A DNA stretch of 64,000 bases from positions 1,011,324-1,075,323 of the forward strand of contig NW_022985181.1 of NCBI RefSeq assembly GCF_010093535.1. Reading direction: 5' to 3'. Below, in pieces: positions 26,105 through 38,538 of the stretch (positions within the stretch are counted from its first letter, which is position 1; every line of letters starts with the position of its first letter). Made by a program: the position numbers and the translations under genes. The notes beneath the pieces were generated by a model. The model was given only the letters and a program-made list of their open reading frames with translations. It had not been told where the DNA came from and made no database searches. The stretch is from Lindgomyces ingoldianus (Eukaryota; Ascomycota; Dothideomycetes; Pleosporales; Lindgomycetaceae).

Positions 26105-27759
26105 ATGAGCTTCGCTGGCCCGGCGGTGCCCCTCAAGGCGGTTATCCCACTCCGCATCGTTTCTGCAACACGACACTGCCCTCGTCGGAATTTATCATCC
26201 AGGGCCCACTTGATTCGACCATCAATAGCGCCTCGGATACCTCAGCAACATGCAACACAATCGCGAGTAAGTTACTCTTCTTTAGACGCATCGAAGCTCA
26301 GTGCCAATTAATCATGCAACAGTTCTTCCATGCCACTGCCCCCTCCCTTGCAGTATCTGACCCGTACGCAACCCTGGGGGTGAAGAAGAACGCTTCTGCA
26401 TCCGAGATAAAAAAGGCATACTATGGCATGGCTAAGAAGTACCATCCGGATACAAACAAAGACCCTTCAGCCAAAGACCGATTCGCCGCCGCCCAATCTG
26501 CCTACGACATACTCTCAGACGCCGATAAGCGAAAAGCCTACGACTCATACGGCGCCGCAGCCTTTGACTCAAACGGCGGATTTAACCCTGGTGCTGGCCC
26601 TGGTGCTGCAGGACCTGGGGGACCCGGGGGCAACCCGTTCGCCGGTTTCGGTTTCGGCGGGTTTGGTGGCGCCCAAGGCGGCGGGTTCCAAGGCGGGTTT
26701 GCGCAAGATATCAATATTGAGGACTTGTTCAGTGCCTTTGGGGGTGGGAGGAGAGGGCGGAGTGCCAGAAATAGTCCGTTTGAAGAGGAGATTCTCATGG
26801 GGGATAATATTGAGGTGCAAACAAACATATCGTTCATGGATGCAGCAAAGGGTGTCAGAAAGGATATTCACATCACTCCACTCGCCGAATGCACCACATG
26901 TCATGGCAGCGGCTTAAAGAAGGGTGCGAGAAGAGCCGAGTGCAAGAGTTGCGGTGGCACAGGCACCAGAGTGACCTCAATGGGCGGCTTCCACATGTCG
27001 GTGACTTGCTCAAGCTGCGGAGGATCCGGAGTGTCAATACCTCGAGGATCATCTTGTGGGACTTGTGGTGGAGATGGAGCGGTCAAAGACAGGAAGACTG
27101 TCACGATCGATATTCCTCCTGGGGTTGAGGACGGCATGCGACTACGGGTGAACAGAGAGGGAGATGCGCCTCTCACCGGCCAAGCAATGGGGCAAAATGT
27201 GAGGGGTGCGAAGGGAGATTTGTACGTGTTAATTCGAGTTGCCTCGGATCCCAAGTTCAAGAGGGCGGGAAGCGACATCCTCCACACGGCTACATTACCC
27301 TTGACAACCGCAGTGCTTGGTGGAGAGATCAGGGTGCCAACTCTGGATGGCGAAATCATGGTCAAGGTGCCTACAGGCTCCGGGACAGGGGACAAAGTTA
27401 CACTATCCGGCATGGGCATGGGCATTGTTGGGCGAAGAAACGCAAGAGGCGATCTCAAAGTGGAGTTCAAAGTGCAGATGCCGAAGTACCTCAGCGTGAA
27501 CCAGCGAACCATCCTGGAAATGCTCGCCGACGAGATGAACGACAAGACGGCGAAACGAATAATGAACATTGGCAAGATGAAGGGCGAAGAGCCAAAGACA
27601 TCGGGTTCGCATCAGAACGAGGGCTTCTTGAAATCTGCATGGCATAATCTTACCGGACAGCATAAGAACATAGACACGGATAACGATAAAAAGACCGAAG
27701 CGAAGACCGAGTCGAAAAAGGACGACGAACCGAAGAAAGCGTCTGGATCAGGATCATGA
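26105..27759 (+). CDS. MDJ1: Mitochondrial DnaJ homologue MDJ1
   Basis: Type I J-protein of the mitochondrial matrix; it stimulates the Hsp70 encoded at 62833 and helps fold imported proteins. Two exons (26105-26266, 26323-27759) give 532 residues. A basic, Ser/Arg-rich presequence covers about the first 60. The J domain (about 67-129) has [19 protein letters not shown] with HPD at 95-97. A Gly/Phe-rich linker follows ([19 protein letters not shown]). Four zinc-binding CxxCxGxG-type repeats follow: [24 protein letters not shown] and CGTCGGDG. The substrate-binding C-terminal domain ends in a Lys/Glu-rich tail. The start at 26105 opens a good presequence; upstream in-frame ATGs do not. Confidence 0.96.
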
Positions 27760-28912
27760 TGGGATGGCACGTGCTTTGAAATCTTGTATAATACTGCAAC
27801 CCTTCTCCTATCTGTATTGTACAAACCCTAACGACACTGGCACATAAGGAGGTAATTTTGCCAGGAAAACATGGACCTTGCATTTATTGGCGCACCCCCA
27901 GATTCCAACATTTTCCTTTCTTTTTTCCGCCGACCATTTTGGGCAACCCTCTAGAAGAGTTCGTTAGTATTAGGCCTATCTCGACTCAGGCTTGTATATT
28001 ACCCTGCGGGCTGCAGCGCTTATCCAAGCCTCTCACGTGGCTCACTGCCGTTGTGAATGGTGGATTGCGACCGGCTGACTTGGATCACCCTTCAAATGTT
28101 TAGCGAGTGTGTGACTCGGAAAAGACTTAAGCAGGGGACATGTGAAGGTGGTAGTTGTTTGACATTGGGCGCGGTTAGGCGGTGGGAGTGGTATATAGAG
28201 GCTTTGAAGGCGTTTGGAGAGTTTCCTGGGCCTATTTTCGTCGCCTCAGAATTGTGGTGTGCCTTGCAGATGGACATCTTATGAATCGGTGGACTGTCAT
28301 TGCCCCACCTCTCTCCCTGACATTCACAGTCTGCAGCACTCGACCTTGCTCCCAGGTCAGGACACGCAGCCCACGCAACCCACGCAACCCACGCAGTCCA
28401 CGCAGCCTACGCAGCCGACACAGCCTACGCAGTATACACAGCACACCCACAGCTTTCAGTAGGATTCTCTTGCGCGAACCACGATTCGGCCCGAAGTGCA
28501 GACAACTCACGGCACCTCATGCACGTCCCCGAGACGAATCGCGGTCGGTGAAAGAAGCCATCCGAGGACGGCCACATCAACCCTGCAACGTCATCCTAGG
28601 CTGCATACCGATGCCGTTCACGAGAGCGAGGGGCCCAGCACCGTGACAACCATCTCACCACACCCTCTTCCTCCCTTCCAGACACAGCATCCCGAACGCA
28701 CGCTTGGCAAGGCGGATTTCACCAGAGCTTCAGCTTCACGGGCTCAAGCCAGCCACAGATTTCCCCTAACGTCGGGTTGCGCCCCAATTGCTGACCCCCT
28801 CGATCCTTCTCAAATTCCTTGCGCTCGCCATTTTGGAATCCCCACGTCTCCCGCGATAGCAACAGGCAGGCCACCAGACGCCCCGCCTAGCTGTCTATCC
28901 CCCACCGTCGAA
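27760..28912. other. Intergenic region upstream of BRO1
   Basis: 1.15 kb between two same-strand genes. It contains a short 9-bp tandem repeat at 28363-28449 and no supported gene. An open frame runs from 28496 into BRO1 but the residues before 28913 are not conserved. Confidence 0.4.
28363..28449. repeat. 9-bp minisatellite (ACGCAGCCC-like)
   Basis: About nine imperfect 9-bp units such as ACGCAGCCC, ACGCAACCC and ACGCAGTCC lie in tandem. In one frame they read Thr-Gln-Pro repeats, but no gene around them is supported. Confidence 0.7.
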
Positions 28913-31900
28913 ATGGCGACCCAGCTGGCGCCCATGATCTCTGCGCCGCTGAAGCAGACAAACGAGATCGACTGGATCAGCCCTCTGAAGAGCTATATCC
29001 GGGCTACATACGGCGACGACCCCGAACGGTACTCGGAAGAATGCGCGACCCTGCACCGGCTGCGACAGGATATGCGAGGCGCGGGGAAGGACAGTGCGGC
29101 TGGGAGAGACCTGCTGTATCGCTACTATGGACAACTGGAATTGCTTGATCTACGGTTTCCGATCGACGAGAATCACATCAAGATATCATTCACCTGGTAG
29201 GCAGCCCAAAGGGAGAAGTGTCGAATTAGGGTTGAGATTGGGCCGCGCTAATGAGGATCCAGGTTCGACGCCTTCACCCACAAACCGACCTCGCAGTACT
29301 CGCTGGCATACGAGAAAGCTTCCATAATCTTCAACATCTCCGCTGTCCTCTCCTGTAACGCGGCACACCAGAACCGCCACGAGGACGCCGGGCTCAAGAC
29401 GGCATACCACTCCTTCCAGGCCTCGGCAGGAATGTTCACTTATATCAATGAGAACTTCCTGCATGCGCCCTCAATGGACTTGAGCAGAGAAACCGTGAAG
29501 ACGTTAATAGCGATAATGCTAGCACAGGGCCAGGAGGTATTCCTCGAGAAGCAGATAGCGGATGGGAAGAAGGTTGGATTGTTGGCAAAGCTGTCAAGTC
29601 AGGCTGCGTTCCTATATACCCAAGCTACGGAAGGTGTGCAAGAGAACGTGACAAAGGCGATATTCGAGAAGGTCTGGCTGCTGGTCTGTCAGGTGAGCGC
29701 GAGTGGACGGACACTGTATACCTGGAGATTAACATTTTGCAGATCAAAGCCAACTACATGGCTTCCCTCGCACAGTACTACCAAGCTCTAGCTGACAACG
29801 ATGCCAATTCTCACGGTGTAGCAATTTGCCGACTTCAACTCGCCGAGGTTCACGCACGAGACGCAAATCGAATAGCAAATGCGTTCCCATCGACCGTCCC
29901 GACGAACTCCTACCTGGCGGCCGATACTGGCCCTGTCCTCGCTGATATGACTAAACGCCATCTGGCCAACATTCAAGAGAGGCTCGTGGAATTCCAGAAG
30001 GATAACGACTTCATTTACCACCAGGGTGTGCCGAACGAAGCATCTCTGACCGCAATACCAAAGCTTCCAGCAGCCAAAGCGATACCTGTCAGTGAACTAT
30101 ACCAAGGACAGGATATCCAAAGAATCATTGGTCCCGATATTTTCCAGAAGATTGTACCCATGGCTGTCACCGAATCAGCAAGCTTGTACGATGAAGAGAA
30201 AGCGAAGTTGATTCGAGCCGAAAGCGAGAGGGTTGAGATCGCAAATGACGAAATGGCAGCGAGCCTGGACTACCTCAAACTACCGGATAGTCTTAATATA
30301 TTGAAAGGAGGAATGGACCAGGAAATGATGGTTGACGATGACTTCCGCAAGTGGTGTGAGGAGTTGGCAGGACATGCGCCGTTCACCGCAGCATTCAACC
30401 AGCTAAACACGGATAAGTCAGAAATTTCGTCCATGCTGGATGCTAGCATGAAACAGTTGGATATGGAGGAGAGCGTGTGCGAAAAAATGAGGTCAAAGTA
30501 TGGGGTGGACTGGACACAGCAGCCTAGTTCACGCCTCACGGCTACGCTACGCAGTGATATTCGGAATTACAGAGGAGCTATTGAAGAGGCGGGCACGAGC
30601 GATGCCCAGCTTTACAGTACCTTCCGGCAATTCGAGTCTGATTTCGATGAGATGAGGTCGGCCGGTGAGACGGATGAAGCCGATGTCTTGTATCAGAGGG
30701 CGATGATAAAAGCTGGTGCTACTAAAGGAAAGAGTCCGCGACCGGCGGAGGGAAACCTTCTAGATGAAGATTTCATCGATGGGCCAACGGTAGCGGAGCA
30801 GATCTCGAATGTTGAGGAGCTGTTGAGGAAACTGAACCTAATCAAAAGGGAGAGAGCGCAGGTCCTGAAAGACCTCAAGGAGAAGGTTTGTCTCTATACC
30901 CCTCCTTGCCCACGAATATGCTCATATTAACATGCTACCAGGTTCACTCCGACGACATCTCCAACGTCCTCATACTTAACAAAAAAGCCATCGCCAACCA
31001 AGAATCCCAACTCTTCAAAGCCGAACTCGAGAAATTCCGTCCACACCAAAACCGCATTCTCCAAGCCAACCACAAGCAAGCCTCCCTGCTCAAAGAACTC
31101 ACCCGCACCTACTCAGACCTCCTGAAAGACAAACGTGTCCGCTCTGAGCAGAATAAATACGAAGCATTTTCCCGACAGCGGAACTCTGTCATGACACGGT
31201 ATCGCAGGGTGTACCAGTCTTTCAATGATTTGATTGCAGGATTAATGCGTGCTCAAGGCTTCTATTCCGAGATGAAAGAGACGGTATCGAGTTTACATAA
31301 GAACGTGGATACATTCGTCAACAACCGGCGCTCGGAGGGTGGACAACTGCTCACTAAAATCGAACAAAATAAGTCCCAAGGCGCGGACCATGAACAACAG
31401 CGACTGAAAGACCTGATGGAACGCATGTCGATGGAGCCGAGACCCTCAGGGTCACCGGTATCTTCGGGTGGTGGTGGTGTAGTGACGGCTGCAGGTAAGA
31501 AGCAAAACCGTCCTCCGCCGCTGTCAAGCTCAAGTATGGTGGGTTCGGGAGGAAGTGGGCAGATGCAATATAACCCTGCGGCTTCACCACCCGTGACGCC
31601 GAGGTATCCGATGACGACGGGAGGAGGGCAGGCGCAGGGAGGGCAGCAGCAGCAGTATATGAGTCCGCAACAAAGCTTTAAGGCGGCAAACGGGTTTCAA
31701 TCACACCCTTCCCTCCAACAGCAGCAACCACCCCGCCGAGACTCCTACAACCAAACCCCCAGCCAAATCCAAGCACAAAACCAACCCTACAACCCCAACC
31801 AATACGGCCCGGTCTCTCCTCCCGCTCACCAACAATTCTTCTCCCCACCCCCTAACCAACCCCATCAGCCGCAACCATGGGGTCAGTCATACCAGTCTTC

Positions 31901-32183
31901 GACACCACAGCCCCAAGCCTATGCGGGATTACCGCAGGGTTATGTGCCCCCGCCGCCGCCGCCTGGGCCCCCGCCGCAGCAGGTCGATTATAGCCAGTTT
32001 GTGGGGAGTTATCCGAGTGGGCCGGGCGGGTATGCGAGTGTGCAGCGGGGGAGTCATCATGGGGTGCAAGGAGGTGGACAAGGTGGTGGGCAGGGTGGTG
32101 GGCAGCAGGGTGGGGTGGGTGGTGGAGGGACTGGAGGAGGAGGAGGAGGGGATCCATGGGCGGGGTTGAGTGGGTGGAGGTGA
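28913..32183 (+). CDS. BRO1: BRO1, ESCRT-associated vacuolar sorting protein
   Basis: Bro1 binds the ESCRT-III subunit Snf7 on endosomes and recruits the Doa4 deubiquitinase during multivesicular-body sorting. Four exons (28913-29196, 29263-29692, 29743-30885, 30942-32183) give 1032 residues. The BRO1 domain (about 1-390) opens with MISAPLKQTNEIDWISPLK and has AAGRDLLYRYYGQLELLDLR, KPTSQYSLAYEKASIIFNIS and FQASAGMFTYINENFLHAPS. The V-shaped coiled-coil domain follows (HSDDISNVLILNKKAI, KFRPHQNRILQANHKQASLL). The tail is Pro/Gln/Gly-rich, ending SGWR. I prefer BRO1 to its paralogue PalA/Rim20 because of the N-terminus and the HSDDISNVLILNKK region. A downstream in-frame ATG gives MISAPLKQ as an alternative start. 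Confidence 0.94.
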
Positions 32184-33086
32184 GTGTTGGGTTGTGTGGG
32201 ATGGGTGGAGATGGGGATGATGTTTCTAACGGATTGGGGAGAAGAAGAAGAAGAAGAAGAAGAAGAAGAAGAAGAAGAAGGGGCAGGGAACAAGGGCGGT
32301 TTTGTTTGTTCCTTTTATGTGATGGCGATCATGGTTGGTAGGCGGACGCATTATCTCCTGGGTCGGCTAGCTTTCTAATGTTGTGTGGAGGACATTGTCG
32401 AACAATACAACGAAAGGCTAGAGCAGGATAGGACACTATAGGGCAGGACAGCACAGATTTTGGGAGGCTGGTAATAGCGAGCAGACTATAATCTCAGGGC
32501 TATTCGTTAACATGCAAGCATCGTATATTTCATCTGGAGGGGACAACAAGAATACATCATTTCAAGGAGCCTTCGTTTTTCGTTCTGGATTCTTCATATT
32601 GTATTCCGCATACACGAGTGAACGATGAGGAGATATCGTGTCGTGTATATATATTCCACTAGAACAAGAATCAAATGTTTCTGGATCTGGACCTGGACCA
32701 ATGGTGAAGCGAATATAAGTAGGGTACAGTGTTGCGAGGAATCCATGGCCGGGATTTCGATAGAAGAAGATTTATTGAAACTTTTACAAGGGGCTACTGG
32801 TATACATCTAGGGTTACTCTGTGCCGTTTGGTAGGGCGAACAGAAGCGAACCACAGGGAATGTGCATCATGGATGGTATAATGGAAAATAAGCAATGCAA
32901 ACAGACAAAAACAAACCCCGCAAAACACACGCGCGCTATGCAGCCGGCCCATCCACCAACAAGTACAGTACGGACGTAGAACTCCGGAGACCAGAAAACC
33001 GTCGGATCGATCAGAGCTTTGCGAATGCAGACATCACCCCTCTTTCCCGGTAGAACGAATCAGAGGTGTCATGAGCAACTTCGCGC
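32184..33086. other. Intergenic, convergent 3' flanks
   Basis: Between the convergent ends of BRO1 and the bestrophin-like gene. It holds a GAA microsatellite (separate entry) and otherwise A/T-rich sequence without a supported gene. Confidence 0.45.
32239..32280. repeat. (GAA)n microsatellite, about 13 units
   Basis: An uninterrupted run of GAA triplets starts about 56 bp past the BRO1 stop, in its probable 3' UTR. Confidence 0.95.
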
Positions 33087-34728
33087 CTAAGCGTCCTGTG
33101 TGTTCAACGTGGCATGATGCTTCTCATCCGTGCTCCTCGTGCCTCTTTCTGGATTCATACTCCTCCTAACCGTCATGTCTGCCTTCGTCTTCGTCATCAG
33201 CGCATCCCGAATCTCCTGCTTACTCCTCATTCGCCAACTCTCATATCCGCTCTGGCTCAACGGCCACATCGGCATGTTTGCATTCGTTCGCATGAAGTCT
33301 GCGGGCTTAGGCGCAGGGTTGCTCGTAATGATGTTAATATCGTTAGCCAGCTCATCGCAATACGCTTCGAGTGGGAGATCGTTGACGTCCATGCCGAATG
33401 GGTTTTCAATTTCGCGGCCAATGGCAGCGATGCCGAGGATGATGTAGGCGGCGAAGATGCAGCCGGGGATGGTGACCCAGCGGAGATCTTCCCAGAGTTG
33501 GAACGGGAGCATCATTACGTATACCCAGGTTATCTGCGAGATAGCGATGGAGTAAGCAATGGGCAGGGGGGTTTGGAGGACCCGTTCTACGCCAATGAGG
33601 ACTTCGTTTAGTTGGACGATTGATGTGACTGGTTGGAGTTAGAAACCAAATTGGTTGGAAGCATCGAGGGAAGCGGGATTGTGGGGTATGAACATACTGG
33701 CTTGACTTTGATAGAGCACGACTTTACAGGTATCATTCTCAATAATGCAATTAACGTAAGCAGACAAATGATTCAAGATCTCGAGCGGCAGGTTTCCGAG
33801 CGGCTTCTTGGAGCGCTTGATGCGCTTGCGGGGATTGGATTCCGCGAACGAAACGCCGAGGAATTCGCCTATTGCCTTCATCTTGCCGGATTCTTTGACT
33901 TGGGGGATCTCGGGCTCAGCGGCGCGTGCGAAGGTGTCCATGTATTCGACCAATTCTTTCATGTCGGGGTAGTCGATGCCAGGTTCGAAGCGAAGCTTGT
34001 GTTTGAGGGCGGTGGCGAAGGCGACGATGAGGTTCATGGCAGTGCTGGGATATGCGTTAGCTTTCTCACTTGATCTTCATATTAATTTTGAGACAGGGTT
34101 TAGGGTTCTGAGCCAGGCTGGCTGGCTATACAAACTCACAGTTTCGCAAGCAAATCATCCTTGCCCTCATCTCCCTCCCGCTCATTCGTATGGATCCAAA
34201 TCGTCCTTGCCAAATTCTGGCCCACGAAGATCAATTGCGACCAATACTTCCTGCCCTCAGCATACCGTTCATAGGCAGATGAGGTACGGAATGAAATGGC
34301 AAGACCGACGACGAAACCAAGAACTGTCAACAGCATGCTGCTGATCTTGAGCTCGTACTTTTTCTCAGAAATAATGGTGATAAGAGTAGACCAGGCGGCT
34401 ACGATGGTCAAAGGGAGGATCATCTTGGGGAGCACGGAACCGTGCATGCGAAGGAAGAAGGGCCATTTCGAGTGCTTGGACATGTCACGGGGGCCGACCT
34501 GGGATTTTTTGTTAGATATATGAGATTTTCAGAAAACAGATATCTGCAATTTCTTACAAAGTAGTCCTCCATGTCCACACTCCCCGTCGGCTTCCTCGAA
34601 GGAATGGCAACAGCTCCATGCCGCCACGAATGCGGCGACATTGGGCCTGGAGCTACCCCATTGCCGTTCTTGACCTCAATTTCTTGAGGTCTAAGGGTTT
34701 TATTCGTCGAAGTGGTAGATGTTGCCAT
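33087..34728 (-). CDS. Bestrophin/UPF0187 family chloride-channel-like membrane protein
   Basis: Four exons (34558-34728, 34140-34498, 33698-34044, 33087-33628) give 472 residues. The N-terminal 55 residues are polar. Membrane segments include SVLPKMILPLTIVAAWSTLI and SSMLLTVLGFVVGLAISF. The signature FRTSSAYERYAEGRKYW follows directly. Later come LPIAYSIAISQITWVYVMML, LWEDLRWVTIPGCIFAAYII and the closing motif IENPFGMDVNDLPLE. This is the family pattern of bestrophin-like anion channels. The C-terminal 70 residues are soluble and charged. Membrane location and ion selectivity are inferred from the family, not shown here. Confidence 0.92.
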
Positions 34729-35681
34729 GATAGCTCAGAACACGCGAACTCGCGAGGAGAATCTAAGTAAAACAACTGTCCAGCAGTCCGGGGAATTAAA
34801 GCGGGTCGAGGATATGAACGGATCTTTGCCCGGAGCCGTGAGAATTACACGCTTAAAAGAAGAATGTGTGGCAAAAGGAGGGGACGCAAAAACGCAATTA
34901 ACAGTTTAGGAAAACAGAAAGGCCTAAGGACCGGACATGGAAGGGAAGATATACACGGCAAAGATTTTCATAATCCTGAGCTGAAGACCCCGTGTCTGTC
35001 AGACGTGTACCCGCAAAGGAATCCGCCATGTCCAAACGGTCATCCCAGGCGGCCCCTGCGGCAAGCTGCCCCTGAACGAGGCGTCGCCAGTAGCCAATTG
35101 CGGGGGCTGTCATGTTCCGCACAGCGAATAGGCGCAGGGTGAAGCAGCAAGGATTAAAGCGGAGACATGTTTCATCAAACAACCAGTGTCCGCCAAGCCC
35201 GGCCTGCAAGCTGCAGGAGCAGAAATGAGTTGTTGCTGCTGTTCAGTCAGCCTCGGATGGGGGCGGTAACGAGCCATATTTAGCCCCCAACATGTGCCCA
35301 TTTTCTTGAAGCGGAGTAGGACTAGGGTTCTACTTGCAGTCTTTTATCGATTGTCTGCGGCAATTAGGTCAGCGGACGTGTATAAAGCAATAGGTGCATG
35401 AATAGATCGGCAAGTGTGTATAGAGATAGTTAGAGAGATACGTATGTATGCATGTTCTGAAGGATTCTGGGCGAGGGCATAAAAAGGCGAGACTGGTGGG
35501 ACGAGCCGGCGCCGAGCTGTCAAGCCATCCCCTGCCTCGCTTCAGCGAATGAGCAGCCGCCGGCGCGACGTTCACCATCAAATGTCCACATCGGGGGACC
35601 TGTAAATAGCGTCGGCATCCCGAGTCTCACTAAAGTATGTCACGCGTGCCGGTCAATGGTTGTAGTCCTTGTGTGTTATAT
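34729..35681. other. Intergenic region
   Basis: Upstream of the bestrophin-like gene and downstream of the F-box-like gene. Short frames only; nothing recognised. Confidence 0.4.
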
Positions 35682-36656
35682 TCACCAACCAGCTCTAGCG
35701 GCAATCCTCCGTCGTTCAGCCTGCCCTCTTTCTAATTCGAGCCGGAGTTCCCGCACTCGCCATGTCTCTTCATTGATACACACCCTAACTCTCTTGATTC
35801 TTTCAATCAGAATGTAGTAAAAGCCGCCTCTGAAATCGGCAGCACCCCAGATCTTGTTCCACACGTCCACCAACTCCTTCGCCACCGTCCGCGGATGCAC
35901 CAATCCATCACTAGTCATATCGGTCGGGAAGTCCTCAGCCAGATAATTCTCATTCGGTACATTCGACGGTGTTACAACATTTAGAATGAGCTCGTCGACT
36001 TCGATCGTATTCCGTGAATCCTTTATGCTTTGGAAATCCGGACCGTGCAGTAAGAGTCGCTTGACAGCGGCACAAACAGCCCACGATGTTCGGTCAGGAC
36101 GATTGTTGTTCCGGATCCATTTCGCAGATCGATCTCCAATAAGCCGGATGTCGACCCACAGCTTCTCTATGAGGGTTGTAGAGCTAGGACAAGAAAGACA
36201 TCCACTGCTCAACATGCGGTGCGGACATGTCAAGTACTTCTCCATCATCCTATCCGCCCAACCAGGTATGATCCGAGATTTGGGCTCATCCACGCTTACG
36301 CTCGTCTTTACAAAAGGGATCGCGAGCCACGTAAAGTAGTGGAAACTCTCATCTTCAGCGACACAGTCAAGCTTAACCGACACCCGCCCTTTTCTTCTTG
36401 CAATACGGATGGCCTCACTCATCTCTGCGTAGATTTGGCGACTACATCGAAGGAAGTTGGCGCAAGTGGTCGGCTTCTGCTCAAGAGCATACGCACATCC
36501 GTACTCTCCATACGAGCTAGCCGATGATTCGAACACCTTTCGGAACCGGAATAGCCAGTGAGCCTCTCCAAGGATTGGTCGAGGACGCTCTGCCGTGATA
36601 ATAGCTATGTATATCATATCCCGAATCTCCCGAGGTAGGTCCAGAAACTGAGGCAT
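35682..36656 (-). CDS. F-box/2EXR-like fungal protein
   Basis: A single-exon gene of 324 residues. The N-terminus FLDLPREIRDMIYIAII is the short F-box-like/2EXR opening common in large families of fungal proteins. Later features are FLRCSRQIYAEMSEAIRIA (a recurring CRQIYxE-type motif), a patch rich in Cys (CPHRMLSSGCLSCPS) that could bind metal, and an Arg-rich C-terminal helix. No membrane segment or signal peptide is seen. Such proteins may act as substrate adaptors for ubiquitin ligases, but most are uncharacterised and this one could have another role. The start is chosen at the first Met before the motif. Confidence 0.8.
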   Translation of the reverse strand: MPQFLDLPREIRDMIYIAIITAERPRPILGEAHWLFRFRKVFESSASSYGEYGCAYALEQKPTTCANFLRCSRQIYAEMSEAIRIARRKGRVSVKLDCVAEDESFHYFTWLAIPFVKTSVSVDEPKSRIIPGWADRMMEKYLTCPHRMLSSGCLSCPSSTTLIEKLWVDIRLIGDRSAKWIRNNNRPDRTSWAVCAAVKRLLLHGPDFQSIKDSRNTIEVDELILNVVTPSNVPNENYLAEDFPTDMTSDGLVHPRTVAKELVDVWNKIWGAADFRGGFYYILIERIKRVRVCINEETWRVRELRLELERGQAERRRIAARAGW

Positions 36657-37956
36657 GATGGCCGCCGTTAGGGCAGAACTTTAACCGGCAATTTCGCGAA
36701 CCTTCAAGTGCGTGTGTCGTTAGCAGGTATCGTCCAGGATGGCTTGCCACGAAATATGCAGGTACGTGCCGTACAGAACGTTCGAAGACTTGTCGTGTGT
36801 TGAGATGTAGTCGTGTTTCAGAGATGCAGATACGTAAGAGGAGAGTTTCGGCGTGCTTGGATCTCGGGGATGAGCCGGGTATCGAACCTCACCGCCAGTC
36901 TCAGTGTCATACCCACTTCAGAAGCTCGAATGATATTTTAATAGCCTCCGTGAACGTCTGGGGACGTCGGGTTATTTGTACACCTCATGCTGCTGCTCTC
37001 CTAAGCATGAGCTGCAGCTTGCGACGTCGTCACATTGCCGTGCGCATCGTTCGGCAGGGCCTGATGCTCTGATTTTCGCTTGGCAGCACCCTATCCTTTC
37101 GGGCGAATGCTGCCAACATTCTTCCAGTCCGATTCCTCAACACAACATCGAGTATCCAAGGATCATGAGCTGATCGACCACGTGAGATTTCGGTCTTCGC
37201 CGAATTTGGTGGTGCAAGATACTCGCATAGCTTAGTAGTCATTGGTGGGACTCTCACATGTACTAATGGTTCTCGATAATCTATGAAGATAGTGAACCTC
37301 TCGTCACTTGGAGGTTGATTTTGCTTGACGGTGGCTTTCCTAGAAAAACTTCGAAGAGTCTTGAACGGTTGAGCTAGATTCAAACCTAGTTTGAGACGGC
37401 GCCTTTTTAGGATTTATCCTACCTTTCCGTCAGGTCATCAACCTCCGCTCAGAACCCCGAGAAGATATGTTGCCCAATCGGGCCCTTCGAGATTGGGCTC
37501 TTTGGCTTCAAGTCTTCTGCCAGAGGCTTCGGATATGTGGATGACCCAAACTCCACCGACTGCACTTGCCAGTGCTTTTCGACCAATTCTGACTGCCGTC
37601 ATTGAGGGTCAACAGGGTTCCAGCGCACCTGCTAGTGAAAGTCTTCTTCCTTTACTTCTCTCGTCCCTTCCGTCAACTGAGTTTCCCGTTCTGTCATCTC
37701 CACAATACCGGCCAACCTTACGACTCTTCCTTGGACAAGGTCTAGCTAGGTGCAGCCACTCAAACCGGTATTAACTTCTTCTCTCCGACTACGTCTCAGC
37801 AGCCTTCAGCTCATTCACAACGTCCATCCCCCTTCATAACTCTTTCTCCAAACTTTCCATTACCTTAAAACAGAGCGCAGAGAACAAACCAGCTTCCATT
37901 CCCACAACACCAAGCCTCCGCAACAAGATCATCTACAACCTACCAAACACTCGGAA
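36657..37956. other. Intergenic region with one weak open frame
   Basis: A 127-codon plus-strand frame at 37391-37774 (Leu/Ser/Pro-rich) has no recognisable domain and could be chance or a small lineage-specific gene. The last 200 bp are C/A-rich and probably belong to the promoter of the next gene. Confidence 0.35.
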
Positions 37957-38538
37957 ATGTCTGAGGGAACCCACCCCTCACTCCAGCGCTTCTGTGCACC
38001 TCTCCCCCGCCTCTTTTCCCGAAAGCCACAACCACTTACGACCATATCCCCAATCTCAGAAAAACACCCTGAACCAACCAGCAGCGCTAGCAGCATCACT
38101 AGCATCGCCACCACGACTACCACGACTACCACTAACAACAACACTACCTTCTGCATCCCCACGCTTCCAAACCTCCGCCACCGCAGCAAAAAGTCCCAGC
38201 ACACCATCATCTACGGTCTCCAAACCCTGCACCACGAACTCGCAGGCCTTAAAAACGTCAGCAAAATGCACTGGCCCCAATACGCCAATCCCGCAGTCAA
38301 CCGTGCTCGTGCGATAGCCCAGAAGCAACAGGAGGAGTGTCACAGGGAGTATAGGGAGGTGAATGCTAAGGATCAGGAGGAGCTTGAGCTACTAGAAGAA
38401 CTAGAGGAAGCGTTGCTAATGCTTGAGGGGTGGAAGTGCTTTAGTAGGATGCATGGACTGCCGGTGGAGAGGTTCGATGTTTTAGGGGCGTATGGGTTTG
38501 GGGTCAGGAAGGAGGATGGAGTGATTGTGAGGCTTTAA
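37957..38538 (+). CDS. Hypothetical protein, 193 residues
   Basis: An intronless frame with a plausible start and codon use like its neighbours. The first third is Ser/Pro/Thr-rich with a Thr/Asn run (residues about 48-65). The remainder looks folded: HTIIYGLQTLHHELAGLKN, HWPQYANPAVNRARAIA, then a strongly acidic helix (QEELELLEELEEALLMLEGW) and GAYGFGVRKEDGVIVRL. I do not recognise the family. A gene is favoured over chance because the second half reads as an amphipathic, ordered sequence. Confidence 0.6.
   Translation: MSEGTHPSLQRFCAPLPRLFSRKPQPLTTISPISEKHPEPTSSASSITSIATTTTTTTTNNNTTFCIPTLPNLRHRSKKSQHTIIYGLQTLHHELAGLKNVSKMHWPQYANPAVNRARAIAQKQQEECHREYREVNAKDQEELELLEELEEALLMLEGWKCFSRMHGLPVERFDVLGAYGFGVRKEDGVIVRL

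Noticed and set aside
26023..26322. Single-exon reading of MDJ1 from 26023
   Set aside because: The unspliced frame gives a non-mitochondrial N-terminus. Splicing 26266 to 26323 gives a normal presequence.
36880..36960. tRNA-like B-box (GGTTCGATACC on the minus strand)
   Set aside because: Flanking bases cannot form a T-stem and no A-box or acceptor stem is present.
37391..37774. 127-codon plus frame as a gene
   Set aside because: No motif, low-complexity Leu/Ser/Pro composition and no support beyond length.
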